From DATATV01 sp036268615 (GTDB lineage: Bacteria > Actinomycetota > Actinomycetes > Mycobacteriales > Pseudonocardiaceae): a DNA stretch of 64,000 bases. The position numbers and the translations under genes were made by a program. The number at the start of each line of letters is the position of its first letter. The first letter of the stretch is position 1. Shown here one piece after another: positions 27,731 to 35,730 of this stretch. The stretch spans positions 1 through 64,000 of the forward strand of contig DATATV010000053.1 of assembly GCA_036268615.1 (NCBI GenBank), in the 5' to 3' direction. The notes under the pieces are model-generated. The model did no database searches and had not been told where the DNA came from. It worked only from the letters and a program-made list of their open reading frames with translations.

Positions 27731-28639
27731 TCAGCCTGCGCCGGACCCGGTTCGGTGCAGCAGCGTGCGGGCCAGGTCGAGCGCGTCGTCCACGTCGGTG
27801 CTGAGGTACATCAGGTCCACGAACATGTCACTGATACCGGTGCCCTCGGCGACCGTCTCCAGCGTGTCGACGACCTCCTCGACGGAGGTGCCCTTGCTGA
27901 CGTTCGCCCGCAGCACGGTAGGCAGATCGGTGACCGCCCGGCCGGCCGACGCGGCCGCCGCTCGCACGATCTCCCGCTGCTGGCTGAAGATCTCGGTGGT
28001 GAACCGCCCGGGAATCACCCCGGCGGGCAGCCACCCGTCCGCCCGCCGACCGATCCGACGCAGCGCCGCCTCACTCGGTCCGCCCAGATAGATGGGCGGC
28101 CGCGGCCGCTGGACCGGCCGGAGGTCGAAGTGGCTGGCCGGCAGGGTGAGCACGTCGCCGTGGTACTCGGCCGGGTTGCCGCCCCAGATCGCTTCCAGCG
28201 CGTCCAGGCTCTCCTCCAGCCGCACCCCACGCCCGGCCCACGGGATGCCGGCCGCCTGGTACTCGTCCGGCGACCAGCCGATGCCGAAGCCGGGCAGCAG
28301 CCGCCCGTTGCTGACGATGTCGATCGTGGTCAGCGTCCGGGCCAGCACGGCGGGCGCGTACCACGGCAGGTTGAACACGTTCGAGCCGAGCAGTGCCGTC
28401 TTCGTGGCGGTCGCGGCGACGGTGAGCAGGGTGAACGGGTCGAGCACGGCGCGGAACTCGTCGGGCAGCGTGGTGCCCCCGCCGTAGCCGACCACCGGGT
28501 TGACCGGGCTGAGCAGCCGGTCCCCCACCCACAGACTGCGCGCGCCGAGCCGCTCCGCCTCCGCCGCGAACCCTGCGACCTGATCACCCTGTGTGGCCAA
28601 CTGCCCGAACTGCGGCAGCGCGAAGCCGAGCCGAATCAT
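27731..28639 (-). CDS. LLM class (F420-dependent type) oxidoreductase
   Basis: 302 residues in a luciferase-like TIM barrel: IRLGFALPQFG at the N-terminus, SLWVGDRLL, the flavin/F420-binding region GSNVFNLPWY followed by NGRLLPGFGIGWSPDEY, and YLGGPSEAALRRIGRRADGWLP. Members use F420 or FMN and have varied substrates. It is divergent from the SRPBCC gene. The ATG start is clear because the first strand begins immediately. Confidence 0.85.
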   Translation of the reverse strand: MIRLGFALPQFGQLATQGDQVAGFAAEAERLGARSLWVGDRLLSPVNPVVGYGGGTTLPDEFRAVLDPFTLLTVAATATKTALLGSNVFNLPWYAPAVLARTLTTIDIVSNGRLLPGFGIGWSPDEYQAAGIPWAGRGVRLEESLDALEAIWGGNPAEYHGDVLTLPASHFDLRPVQRPRPPIYLGGPSEAALRRIGRRADGWLPAGVIPGRFTTEIFSQQREIVRAAAASAGRAVTDLPTVLRANVSKGTSVEEVVDTLETVAEGTGISDMFVDLMYLSTDVDDALDLARTLLHRTGSGAG

Positions 28640-28832
28640 CTACCCGCACCCGTTCCGGAATCGTTCGTGCTGGACGTGTCGGCCTGGACTCTACGTCCGG
28701 TTCACGAGCCGCTCGTGTTGAGCGTCTCGGTCATCGACGCCGCCGTCGAGTCGCCCGGTCGCTCGAACTCCCGGCGCAGGAACGGGTCGGCGCCTCCGCC
28801 CGCGCGGATTCCCTGGGCGCGCAGGGCACCGG

Positions 28833-28856
28833 GTTTGTCCTCGGCCGAATGGGTAC
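28833..28856 (+). promoter_or_regulatory. SigB/SigF-type promoter
   Basis: GTTTG at 28833-28837 and GGGTAC at 28851-28856, with 14 nt between GTTT and GGGTAC. This matches the actinobacterial general-stress promoter pattern (GTTT-N14-17-GGGTAY). It is 45 nt upstream of the SRPBCC gene start. Confidence 0.65.
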
Positions 28857-28900
28857 CCCGCAAGGACACCCCGAACAGCCGACGACAACGAGGAGGCGCA

Positions 28901-29392
28901 ATGCCCACGTACCAGAAGTCCGTCGACGTCGCGGTGCCGGTGCGTACCGCCTATGACCAGTGGACCCAGTTCGAACGGTTCCCGGAGTTCATGGACGGTG
29001 TGGACCACATCACCCAGCTCACCGACACCCGGACCCACTGGGTCACCTCGATCGGCGGGGTGCGGCGCGAGTTCGACGCGGAGATCACCGAGCAGCGGCC
29101 GGACGAGCGGGTCGCCTGGCGGGCCAACAACGGTCCGGCGCAGGCCGGCGTCGTCACCTTCCACCGGCTCGACCAGCACACCACCCGGGTACACCTGCAG
29201 ATGGAGCTCGAACCACAGGGTGCGGCCGAGAAGGCGGGCGCGGCGGCGGGTGTGATCGGTCACCGCATTCAGAGCGACCTCACCCGGTTCAAGCAGTACA
29301 TCGAGACGCGCGGTGAGCAGAGCGGCGACTGGCGGAAGACCGTCGAGCCGGGTCCGATGGACAACCAGGCCGTCGGCCACACACCCGCGTAG
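28901..29392 (+). CDS. SRPBCC family (cyclase/dehydrase-like) protein
   Basis: 163 residues in a START/Bet v1-like fold, beginning TYQKSVDVAVPVRTAYDQWTQFERFPEFM and continuing with DAEITEQRPDERVAWRA. Such proteins bind hydrophobic ligands; no polyketide genes are adjacent. The ATG follows AGGAGG perfectly. A SigB-type promoter lies just upstream, so it is probably a stress protein. The HAD phosphatase and the following hypothetical gene lie downstream on the same strand at short distances and may be co-transcribed. Confidence 0.85.
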   Translation: MPTYQKSVDVAVPVRTAYDQWTQFERFPEFMDGVDHITQLTDTRTHWVTSIGGVRREFDAEITEQRPDERVAWRANNGPAQAGVVTFHRLDQHTTRVHLQMELEPQGAAEKAGAAAGVIGHRIQSDLTRFKQYIETRGEQSGDWRKTVEPGPMDNQAVGHTPA

Positions 29393-29437
29393 CCACCACG
29401 GTCCACACCAGACAGTCGGCGAGAGGGAATCCCACTC

Positions 29438-30124
29438 ATGGCTGAAAAGACCACGGTCATCTTCGACGTGGACGGCACGCTGATGGACACCAACTACCAG
29501 CACGCGCTGGCCTGGTTCCGCGCGTTCCGCAGTCGGGACGTGACCGTGCCGATCTGGCGGGTGCACCGGGCGATCGGCATGGGCGGCGACCGGCTGATCG
29601 AGCACGTCGCCGGCGCCGCGGTGGAGGCCGAGCACGGCGACGAACTGCGCGGCCGGTGGAAGCACGAGTACGAACGGTTGATCGACGAGGTGGTGCCCTT
29701 CGCCGGTGCCCACGACCTGCTGGCCACGGCGCGTGCGCAGGGCCGGCGGGTCGCGCTGGCCAGTTCGGGCGACGCCGAGCACGTCGAGCGCTATCTCGAC
29801 CAGCTGGGCGCCCGGGAGCTGGCCGACGAATGGACCACCTCGGCCGACGCGGAGAGCAGCAAGCCGGCACCCGACCTGGTGACCACCGCGTTGCGCCGGG
29901 TCGGCGGCGGCCCGGCGGTCCTGGTGGGTGACTCCACCTGGGACTGTCTGGCCGCCGGTTGCGCCGGCCTGCCCTGTGCCGCGGTGCGCACCGGCGGGTT
30001 CTCCCCCGCCGAGCTGCGCGAGTCCGGTGCGTCGGTGGTGTTCGACTCGCTGCCGGAGTTGACCGCCGCGTTGCCGGACCTGCCCTTCGACCACGCCGAC
30101 GCCCGACCGGCCGAGGCGCACTGA
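29438..30124 (+). CDS. HAD superfamily phosphatase (phosphoglycolate-phosphatase-like)
   Basis: 228 residues. HAD motif I FDVDGTLMDT at residues 9-18, motif II in ALASSGD, the motif III lysine in ESSKPAPD and motif IV in VLVGDSTWDC are all intact. A helical cap lies between motifs I and II. The physiological phosphate ester is unknown. It starts 45 nt after the SRPBCC gene and probably belongs to the same stress-responsive unit. Confidence 0.85.
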   Translation: MAEKTTVIFDVDGTLMDTNYQHALAWFRAFRSRDVTVPIWRVHRAIGMGGDRLIEHVAGAAVEAEHGDELRGRWKHEYERLIDEVVPFAGAHDLLATARAQGRRVALASSGDAEHVERYLDQLGARELADEWTTSADAESSKPAPDLVTTALRRVGGGPAVLVGDSTWDCLAAGCAGLPCAAVRTGGFSPAELRESGASVVFDSLPELTAALPDLPFDHADARPAEAH

Positions 30125-30191
30125 CAGCCACGCAGCACCATCCGCACCACAACGCCGGCGCACGGACAAGTACGGACAAGTGAGGTCACCG

Positions 30192-30695
30192 ATGATCGGA
30201 TCGCCCGACGCACTCGCCATCTATCTCAACGACCATCTGGCCGGCGCCACCGGCGGCACGGAACTCGCCCGCCGGGTGGCGGCCGGCAAACGTGACTCGG
30301 CCCAGGCGGCCACGTTCGAGCGGCTCGCCGCCGAGATCGCCCAGGACCGGGAATCGTTGCTGCGCATCATGGGACAGTTGGCGGTGCGCACGAATCCGGC
30401 CAAGGTCGCGGCGGGCTGGTTGGGTGAGAAGGTCGGCCGGTTCAAGCTGAACGGCCGGTTGCTCAGCCGCGCACCGCTCAGCGACGTGCTCGAAGCGGAG
30501 CTCCTGCGGCTCGGCGTGACCGGCAAGGCTGCCGGCTGGCGAGCGCTGCGCGCGGTGGCCGAGGTCGACGACCGGCTCGACCGCGACGACCTGGACTCGC
30601 TGATCCAGCGCGCGGACCGGCAGGTGGACGAACTGGAGGAGCTACGGGTCCAGGCAGCGGCCGCGGCCTTCGTCGCGAGTCCCGCGAAATCCTGA
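30192..30695 (+). CDS. Conserved hypothetical alpha-helical protein
   Basis: 167 residues, no recognised domain name. The sequence is almost entirely helical and charged, with a pattern reminiscent of ferritin-like four-helix proteins (LAIYLNDHLAGATGGTELARRVA, then FERLAAEIAQDRESLL). No metal-binding ExxH pair is evident. ATG 30192 has GAGG at a good distance; GTG 30180 is an alternative. It is the last gene of the SRPBCC-HAD run and ends at an exceptionally strong hairpin. Confidence 0.7.
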   Translation: MIGSPDALAIYLNDHLAGATGGTELARRVAAGKRDSAQAATFERLAAEIAQDRESLLRIMGQLAVRTNPAKVAAGWLGEKVGRFKLNGRLLSRAPLSDVLEAELLRLGVTGKAAGWRALRAVAEVDDRLDRDDLDSLIQRADRQVDELEELRVQAAAAAFVASPAKS

Positions 30696-30698
30696 TCC

Positions 30699-30748
30699 GT
30701 AGAACAATGGCGGGGTGAGTAACGGTACTCACCCCGCCATTGTTCTAC
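30699..30748. terminator. 23-bp perfect hairpin, bidirectional terminator
   Basis: Arms 30699-30721 and 30726-30748 are perfectly complementary over 23 bp, with an ACGG tetraloop. It lies between convergent genes (hypothetical protein stop 30695, csbD stop 30853). On the plus strand a GTTTT run follows about 10 nt after the stem. Length and perfection are unusual for the window. Confidence 0.8.
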
Positions 30749-30852
30749 GAGAAGTTTTACGAGAAAAAAGCGGGCACAGGACGCCCGGTCCCCCGTTGGA
30801 CCGAACACCCTGCGCCCTGCTCGGTGGCGCCGCGTCGGGGCGGCGCCGCGCA

Positions 30853-31026
30853 CTACTTCTTGAAGACGTCCTTGATCTTCTCGGCCGCCTGCTTCACATT
30901 CGCCTTGGCCTGATCGGTCTTGCCCTGGGCCTCAAGCTCCTGGTCGTCAGTGGCGTGACCGACGCCCTCCTTGGCCTTGCCCCGCAGCTCTTCGGCCTTG
31001 TTGTCGATCTTGTCGCCAGTAGACAT
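30853..31026 (-). CDS. CsbD family general stress protein
   Basis: 57 residues, the full length for CsbD-like proteins. The family pattern is clear: DKIDNKAEELRGKAKEGVG, DDQELEAQGKTDQ and a Lys-rich tail. CsbD proteins are controlled by the general stress sigma factor in Bacillus, and their molecular role is unknown. ATG 31026 follows GGAGG. A near-perfect SigB-type promoter lies about 75 nt upstream. The gene is the right-hand partner of the 23-bp terminator hairpin. Confidence 0.9.
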   Translation of the reverse strand: MSTGDKIDNKAEELRGKAKEGVGHATDDQELEAQGKTDQAKANVKQAAEKIKDVFKK

Positions 31027-31101
31027 ACTCACTCCTCCGAACAGGGAATCCGTAGGAACAACAACTATTGCTCCGCTTTGCGTTCCTCGGTCCCCTCTCG
31101 A

Positions 31102-31127
31102 ATACCCACGCTCATCGGGCGCCAAAC
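31102..31127 (-). promoter_or_regulatory. SigB/SigF-type promoter of csbD
   Basis: Read on the minus strand: GTTT (31124-31127), 16 nt, then GGGTAT (31102-31107). This is an excellent match to the actinobacterial general-stress promoter pattern, and it faces the csbD gene, whose product class is a classical member of such regulons. Confidence 0.75.
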
Positions 31128-31200
31128 AAGCCGGACAACGGACGTCGGTGGCAACGTCGGATCCGACCGATTACCGTGGTCAACAGGGTGGTGGTGATTG

Positions 31201-32592
31201 GTGGCCGATCTGCAGGAGTACCGGCGGCGACGCGACGCGCGGCGGACGCCCGAACCCGTACCCGCCGACGGGCCGCTCCCCCGTGGCGACAACGACGTGT
31301 TCGTCGTGCAGGAGCACCACGCCCGCCGGCTGCACTACGACGTGCGGCTGGAGCGCGACGGGGTGCTGGTGTCCTGGGCCGTGCCCAAGGGCCTGCCGCC
31401 ACGGTCGGACGCTGTCCGGCTCGCCGTGCACACCGAGGACCATCCGATGGAGTACGCCCAGTTCGAGGGCGACATCCCGGCCGCAGAATACGGCGGCGGC
31501 CACGTGGACATCTGGGACCGCGGCACGTACGAGACGCTGAAGTGGACCCGGGACGAGGTCGAGGTCGTGCTGCACGGGCAGCGGGTGGACGGACGTTACG
31601 TCTTCTTCCGCAAGGACCGGGGCACCGACGACAAGAACTGGATGGTCCGTCGGCGCAGCGATCCGGCGGACAAGGCGGCCGAGTCGGGGCCGGTGTCGGT
31701 GCGGGTGGAGGACCGCCAGCTGCGGCTGACCAACCTGCGCAAGCCGCTCTACCCGGAGGACGGCTTCACCAAGGGCCAGGTGATCGACTACTACCGGCAG
31801 ATCGCCCCGGTGCTGCTGCCGCATCTGGCCGACCGGCCGGTGACCTTTCGCCGGTACCCCAACGGTGTCGACGGCACATCCTTCTTCGAGAAGGACGTCT
31901 CCCGGCACGCGCCGGACTGGGTGCGCACGGTCCGGCTGGACACACCGGGCAGCACGAAGAACAGTGAGACCGCCGACTTCCCGATGATCGACGGGCTGCC
32001 CGCGCTGATCTGGGCGGCCAACCTGGCCGCGCTGGAGCTGCATGTTCCACAGTGGACCGTCGGCCCGCGCGGCGCCCGGCGCGCGCCGGACCTGATGGTC
32101 TTCGACCTCGACCCGGGCGCGCCGGCCACGGTCGTGGAGTGCTGCCGGGTCGCCGACCTGATCGACGACGTACTGGCCGAGGACGGGTTGACCGGCTACC
32201 CGAAGACGAGTGGCGCCAAGGGTCTCCAGCTCTACGTCCCGGTGCGGGTCGGCTCGGCCGAGCGCACCACCCGGTATGCCAGGGCGCTGGCCCAACGGCT
32301 GGCCCGGGAACACCCCGACCTGGTCGTCGCGACGATGGCCAAGGCGCAGCGGACCGGCCGGATCTTTGTCGACTGGGATCAGAACAACCGCACCAAGACC
32401 ACCATCGCGCCCTATTCGCTGCGCGCCCGGGACCGGCCGACCGTGTCCACGCCGGTGACCTGGCGCGAGGTCCGCCGGTGCCGCAAACCCGAGGATCTCG
32501 TCTTCGTCACCGACCAGGTGCTCGGCCGGGTCGGCCGGCACGGTGACCTGCTCGCCGACATGGCCGAGCACGCCTCGGTGCTCCCCCGCTGA
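31201..32592 (+). CDS. ligD: LigD-type 3'-phosphoesterase plus polymerase/primase, no ligase domain
   Basis: 463 residues for non-homologous end joining. An N-terminal 3'-phosphoesterase domain (about residues 30-150, with VQEHHARRLHYDVRLE and EYGGGHVDIWD) is followed by an archaeo-eukaryotic-primase-type polymerase domain (about 175-455, with the metal-binding FDLDPG and SGAKGLQLYVP). The ATP-dependent ligase domain of full LigD is absent, so a ligase must be supplied elsewhere. GTG 31201 is used; a TTG lies immediately before it. The ku gene starts 100 nt downstream on the same strand. Confidence 0.9.
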   Translation: MADLQEYRRRRDARRTPEPVPADGPLPRGDNDVFVVQEHHARRLHYDVRLERDGVLVSWAVPKGLPPRSDAVRLAVHTEDHPMEYAQFEGDIPAAEYGGGHVDIWDRGTYETLKWTRDEVEVVLHGQRVDGRYVFFRKDRGTDDKNWMVRRRSDPADKAAESGPVSVRVEDRQLRLTNLRKPLYPEDGFTKGQVIDYYRQIAPVLLPHLADRPVTFRRYPNGVDGTSFFEKDVSRHAPDWVRTVRLDTPGSTKNSETADFPMIDGLPALIWAANLAALELHVPQWTVGPRGARRAPDLMVFDLDPGAPATVVECCRVADLIDDVLAEDGLTGYPKTSGAKGLQLYVPVRVGSAERTTRYARALAQRLAREHPDLVVATMAKAQRTGRIFVDWDQNNRTKTTIAPYSLRARDRPTVSTPVTWREVRRCRKPEDLVFVTDQVLGRVGRHGDLLADMAEHASVLPR

Positions 32593-32692
32593 GCAGGCCG
32601 GGGGCCGCGCCGACTATCTCCGACCGATCTTCCGGCGTACCGTCATTGACCTGCGGTTATCTCGCCCGGCGACGGACGTGGAGGTGCGTGCG

Positions 32693-33676
32693 ATGCGCGC
32701 GATGTGGAAGGGCTCGGTCTCGTTCGGGCTGGTCAGCATCCCGATCCAGCTCTACGCGGCCACCGAGAACAAGGCCGTGTCGCTGCACCAGGTGCACGAG
32801 AAGGACGGCGCCCGGGTCCAGTACAAGCGGTACTGCTCGGTCGAGAACGTCGAAATTCCCTACGGCGAGATCGCCAAGGGCTTCGAGCTGGACGACGGCC
32901 GGATGGTCATCCTGACCAACGCCGACCTGGCCGACCTGCCGCTGTCCACTTCCCGGGTGATCGACGTGCTGGAGTTCGTCGACCTGGAGGCGATCGACCC
33001 GATCTACTTCGACCGCAGCTACTACCTGGAACCGCAGCAGGCCGCCGTCAAGCCGTACGTGCTGCTGCGCGACGCGCTGCACAAGTCCGGTCACGTCGCC
33101 GTGGCCAAGGTCGCGCTGCGCCAGCGGGAGGCGCTGGCCGTACTGCGGGTGCACGCCGACGTGCTGGTGCTGACGACGATGTTGTGGCCCGACGAGGTGC
33201 GCACGCCCGACTTCGGCTTCCTGCGGGAGGACAGTCCACAGGTGCGGCCGCAGGAACTGACCATGGCCGGCGCGCTGATCGAGTCGCTGACCGAGCCGGT
33301 GTTCGAGCCGGACAAGTTCCATGACCAGTACCGCGCGGCCCTGGACGCCGTGATCGAGACGAAGATCGCCGGCAAGCAGGGCGCCAAGACGCCGAAGAGT
33401 GCCGGCAGCAGCGAGGTGGCCGACCTGATCTCGGTGCTGGAGGCGAGCGTGTCGGCCGCGAAGAAGGACCGCGAGCCGGCCACACCGAGACGGGCAACGA
33501 CAACCCGCAAGACGGCCGACACCGCGACGAAGACCACGACGAAGACCACGACCACCACTCGAAAGCCGGCAACCACCAGGAAGTCCGCTGCTGCCAGCAG
33601 ATCGACCAGCAAGTCGACCGCTGAGACCGAGCCGGAGCCGCCGGCCAGGACCCGCCGCCGCGCCACCGGGAAGTGA
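32693..33676 (+). CDS. ku: Non-homologous end-joining protein Ku
   Basis: 327 residues. The bacterial Ku core spans about residues 1-250 (MWKGSVSFGLVSIPIQLY, YGEIAKGFELDDGRMV, VLLTTMLWPDEVR). The C-terminal 75 residues are an unusually long Thr/Lys/Arg-rich tail, typical of actinobacterial Ku and thought to aid DNA binding. Ku binds double-strand ends and recruits LigD modules; the ligase-less LigD gene is directly upstream. ATG 32693 has GGAGG 8 nt before it. Confidence 0.95.
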   Translation: MRAMWKGSVSFGLVSIPIQLYAATENKAVSLHQVHEKDGARVQYKRYCSVENVEIPYGEIAKGFELDDGRMVILTNADLADLPLSTSRVIDVLEFVDLEAIDPIYFDRSYYLEPQQAAVKPYVLLRDALHKSGHVAVAKVALRQREALAVLRVHADVLVLTTMLWPDEVRTPDFGFLREDSPQVRPQELTMAGALIESLTEPVFEPDKFHDQYRAALDAVIETKIAGKQGAKTPKSAGSSEVADLISVLEASVSAAKKDREPATPRRATTTRKTADTATKTTTKTTTTTRKPATTRKSAAASRSTSKSTAETEPEPPARTRRRATGK

Positions 33677-33823
33677 CCGCCACCGCCCACGGGAGGCAGT
33701 GCGCGACACGCCGGGCGCACCTGGCACACTCAGTCGTCCCACGGTGGTAGGAAGACCTGGTTGACCCGACCGAGGCGCCCCGCCCGGACACGTAGTCGCT
33801 GGTCAGCGGGAGGTGGCAAGGGC

Positions 33824-34024
33824 ATGAGCTGTCCGGAGTGCGTGCGCGAGCTGGACCACTGCCACGGCACGCTGCTGATCCACCTCGACGACCAGGTGGA
33901 GTGCACCGACGGCGACTGCACCGACCTCGACCAGGTTCGACACGTGCTGGTGGTGAGCTGCGACCTCGTCGTCGGCGGCTGCGCGTGCCAGCCGGAGGTC
34001 GAACTGGAGCGCCAGGCCTCCTGA
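33824..34024 (+). CDS. Small cysteine-rich protein
   Basis: 66 residues with seven cysteines arranged as SCPEC near the start, a CHG, then CTDGDC, a single C and a CAC pair near the end. This suggests a zinc-binding fold, but no known family name is assigned. ATG 33824 has GGGAGG at a good distance. It lies between ku and a MarR regulator, with no clear functional link. Confidence 0.65.
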   Translation: MSCPECVRELDHCHGTLLIHLDDQVECTDGDCTDLDQVRHVLVVSCDLVVGGCACQPEVELERQAS

Positions 34025-34118
34025 GCCTGCCTTGACATCCCTCCGGCAGCTATCCAGACTTCCTGACTGGCTCACCGTGACGAACTGAGCGTGGGGGCTC
34101 CGTTCGGGGAGGTGGTCG

Positions 34119-34586
34119 GTGGCCGGCACCGCGCATGGCGCCGATTCGGCGCCGGAATCCGGTCGCACGATGATGTACCGGGTCAAGCAGCTCGAACTGG
34201 CGATCCGCGCCCGGCTCGACGAACTGCTGCGGCCGGCGGGCATCACCCCGCTCCAGTACACCGTGCTCACCGTGTTGCGGCGACGCGCCAGCCTGTCCTC
34301 CGCCCAACTGGCCCGGAACTCGTTCGTCACCCCGCAGACGATGGCCGACATGGTGACCGCGTTGGAGAAACGCCGACTGGTCGAGCGGCACGCCGATCCG
34401 GCGGACGCGCGCCGGCTTCGGCTGTCGCTCACCGACATGGGCTACGAACTGCTCGCCGACTACGAAGGTCCGGTGGCCGAACTGGAGGAGTCGATGCTGC
34501 GCGCACTGAGCCCGCAGGGGCGCGCCGAGTTGGGCGAGGTGCTGGACCAGTGCCGGGCCGCGCTGGCCGACGAACCTCCGCAGTAG
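34119..34586 (+). CDS. MarR family transcriptional regulator
   Basis: 155 residues. A winged helix is evident: GITPLQYTVLTVLRRRASLSSAQLARNSFVTPQTMADMV is helix-turn-helix, and RRLVERHADPADARRLRLSLTDMG is the wing. MarR proteins usually sense phenolic or toxic compounds and control efflux or catabolic genes; the target is unknown. GTG 34119 is 6 nt after GGGGAGG. It ends at a perfect 13-bp hairpin. Confidence 0.88.
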   Translation: MAGTAHGADSAPESGRTMMYRVKQLELAIRARLDELLRPAGITPLQYTVLTVLRRRASLSSAQLARNSFVTPQTMADMVTALEKRRLVERHADPADARRLRLSLTDMGYELLADYEGPVAELEESMLRALSPQGRAELGEVLDQCRAALADEPPQ

Positions 34587-34592
34587 CGGATT

Positions 34593-34624
34593 CCCGCCCC
34601 GGATCACCAGCGATCCGGGGCGGG
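34593..34624. terminator. Bidirectional terminator between marR-type and lrp-type genes
   Basis: Perfect 13-bp stem (34593-34605 with 34612-34624) and a 6-nt loop, 7 nt after the MarR-type stop and 20 nt before the convergent Lrp-type stop. Confidence 0.7.
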
Positions 34625-34644
34625 TGCCGGTGTTTCCGGCCCGT

Positions 34645-35610
34645 TCAGCCGGGCAGCACGAGCGGGCCGGCGGCCTTCACCGTGCGCAGCACCGGCGCCG
34701 TCTCCAGCGAGCGGATCTCGTCGAGGGCGCCCAGCCGGTGGGTGAGGTAGTGGTGCAGCCCGGCCGGGTCGGCGCACAGCGCGTACGCGGCCAGGTTGGT
34801 CGGGCCGGTGGTGGCCGCGACGAACGCGAGTTCGGCGTGGCCGGCCAGGGTGGTCGCGACCCGGTCGAGGTGCGCCGGGGCGACCGACATCCAGAGCATC
34901 GCCTCGATGCTCGCGCCGAGCAGCGCGGGGCTGATCTCCAGATCGAAGAAGAGCGCGCCGCCGGCCCGCAGGTCGGCCAACCTGCGGGCCACGGTCGCCG
35001 CCGACCAGCCGGTCGCTGCGGCGAGGTCGCCGAGGTTGGCCCGGCCGTCCTGGGCCAGTGCGGCCACCAGGTTCCGGTCGGAGTCGGTGATCGGCTGTCC
35101 GCTGGTCGGCGCGGTCGGCTCAGCCACAAGCTGGGCTTGTTGCTCGGTGGTCAGTGTGCTGACCCGGCCGGCCCACGCGGTCGGGCCGCCGACGTAGAGG
35201 TGCAGCAGGTAGTGCGCGGACACCGCGGTGATGCTCGCAGTCCGCGGAATGTCATGCAACAGCAGGGAATTCCCGCTGTCGACGGCAGCCGGTGTGTTGA
35301 TCACCGCGACGATCTCGGTGCCACCTGAGGCGAGCTTGACCCACGACGTGTCCGGCCGCCGGGACAGCGCGTGCGCGAGGTCCTGCGCGGTGCGCGGGCT
35401 GGCGGTGATCCGGGCCAGCCACTGCGCCTGCCCGGCCTGGTGCGGGTCGGCCAGCCCGACCACCCGCAGCCCGGCATCGGCCCGCAGCCGCCGGTAGCGC
35501 CGGGTGACGGTCTGCGTGGACACGCCCAACACCGCGCCGATCCGGGCGAACGGCGCCCGGCCGTCGAGCTGCAACGCGTGGACCAGAGCGCGGTCCAGCT
35601 CGTCAAGCAC
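34645..35610 (-). CDS. Lrp/AsnC family transcriptional regulator, double-domain type
   Basis: 321 residues, about twice the length of a standard Lrp protein. Two AsnC-type helix-turn-helix units are seen, one at the N-terminus (LDELDRALVHALQLDGRAPFARIGAVLG) and one near residue 170 (ITDSDRNLVAALAQDGRANLGDLAAATG), each followed by a ligand-binding-like domain. It is divergent from an MFS exporter gene with 120 nt between the starts, so it probably regulates that exporter. The inducer is unknown. Confidence 0.85.
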   Translation of the reverse strand: MLDELDRALVHALQLDGRAPFARIGAVLGVSTQTVTRRYRRLRADAGLRVVGLADPHQAGQAQWLARITASPRTAQDLAHALSRRPDTSWVKLASGGTEIVAVINTPAAVDSGNSLLLHDIPRTASITAVSAHYLLHLYVGGPTAWAGRVSTLTTEQQAQLVAEPTAPTSGQPITDSDRNLVAALAQDGRANLGDLAAATGWSAATVARRLADLRAGGALFFDLEISPALLGASIEAMLWMSVAPAHLDRVATTLAGHAELAFVAATTGPTNLAAYALCADPAGLHHYLTHRLGALDEIRSLETAPVLRTVKAAGPLVLPG

Positions 35611-35634
35611 GTGAACATCCCGCAGGAATCAACG

Positions 35635-35656
35635 TTCGATGGAACATATCCTCGAA
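35635..35656. promoter_or_regulatory. Possible operator between lrp-type regulator and MFS gene
   Basis: TTCGA at 35635 and TCGAA ending at 35656 form an inverted repeat around an AT-rich centre in the divergent intergenic region. It is a weak candidate based on position and local AT-richness. Confidence 0.3.
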
Positions 35657-35730
35657 GATAACCCAGCGAGTGGAGCGCCGCCCAGCAGGCCGGAACGCTG
35701 CTGCCAGAACCTGCGGGAGGGGAGAACCTG

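Noticed and set aside
30699..30748. CRISPR repeat or insertion-sequence end
   Set aside because: Only one copy, no regularly spaced repeats, no transposase and no target-site duplication seen; its position between convergent genes fits a terminator.
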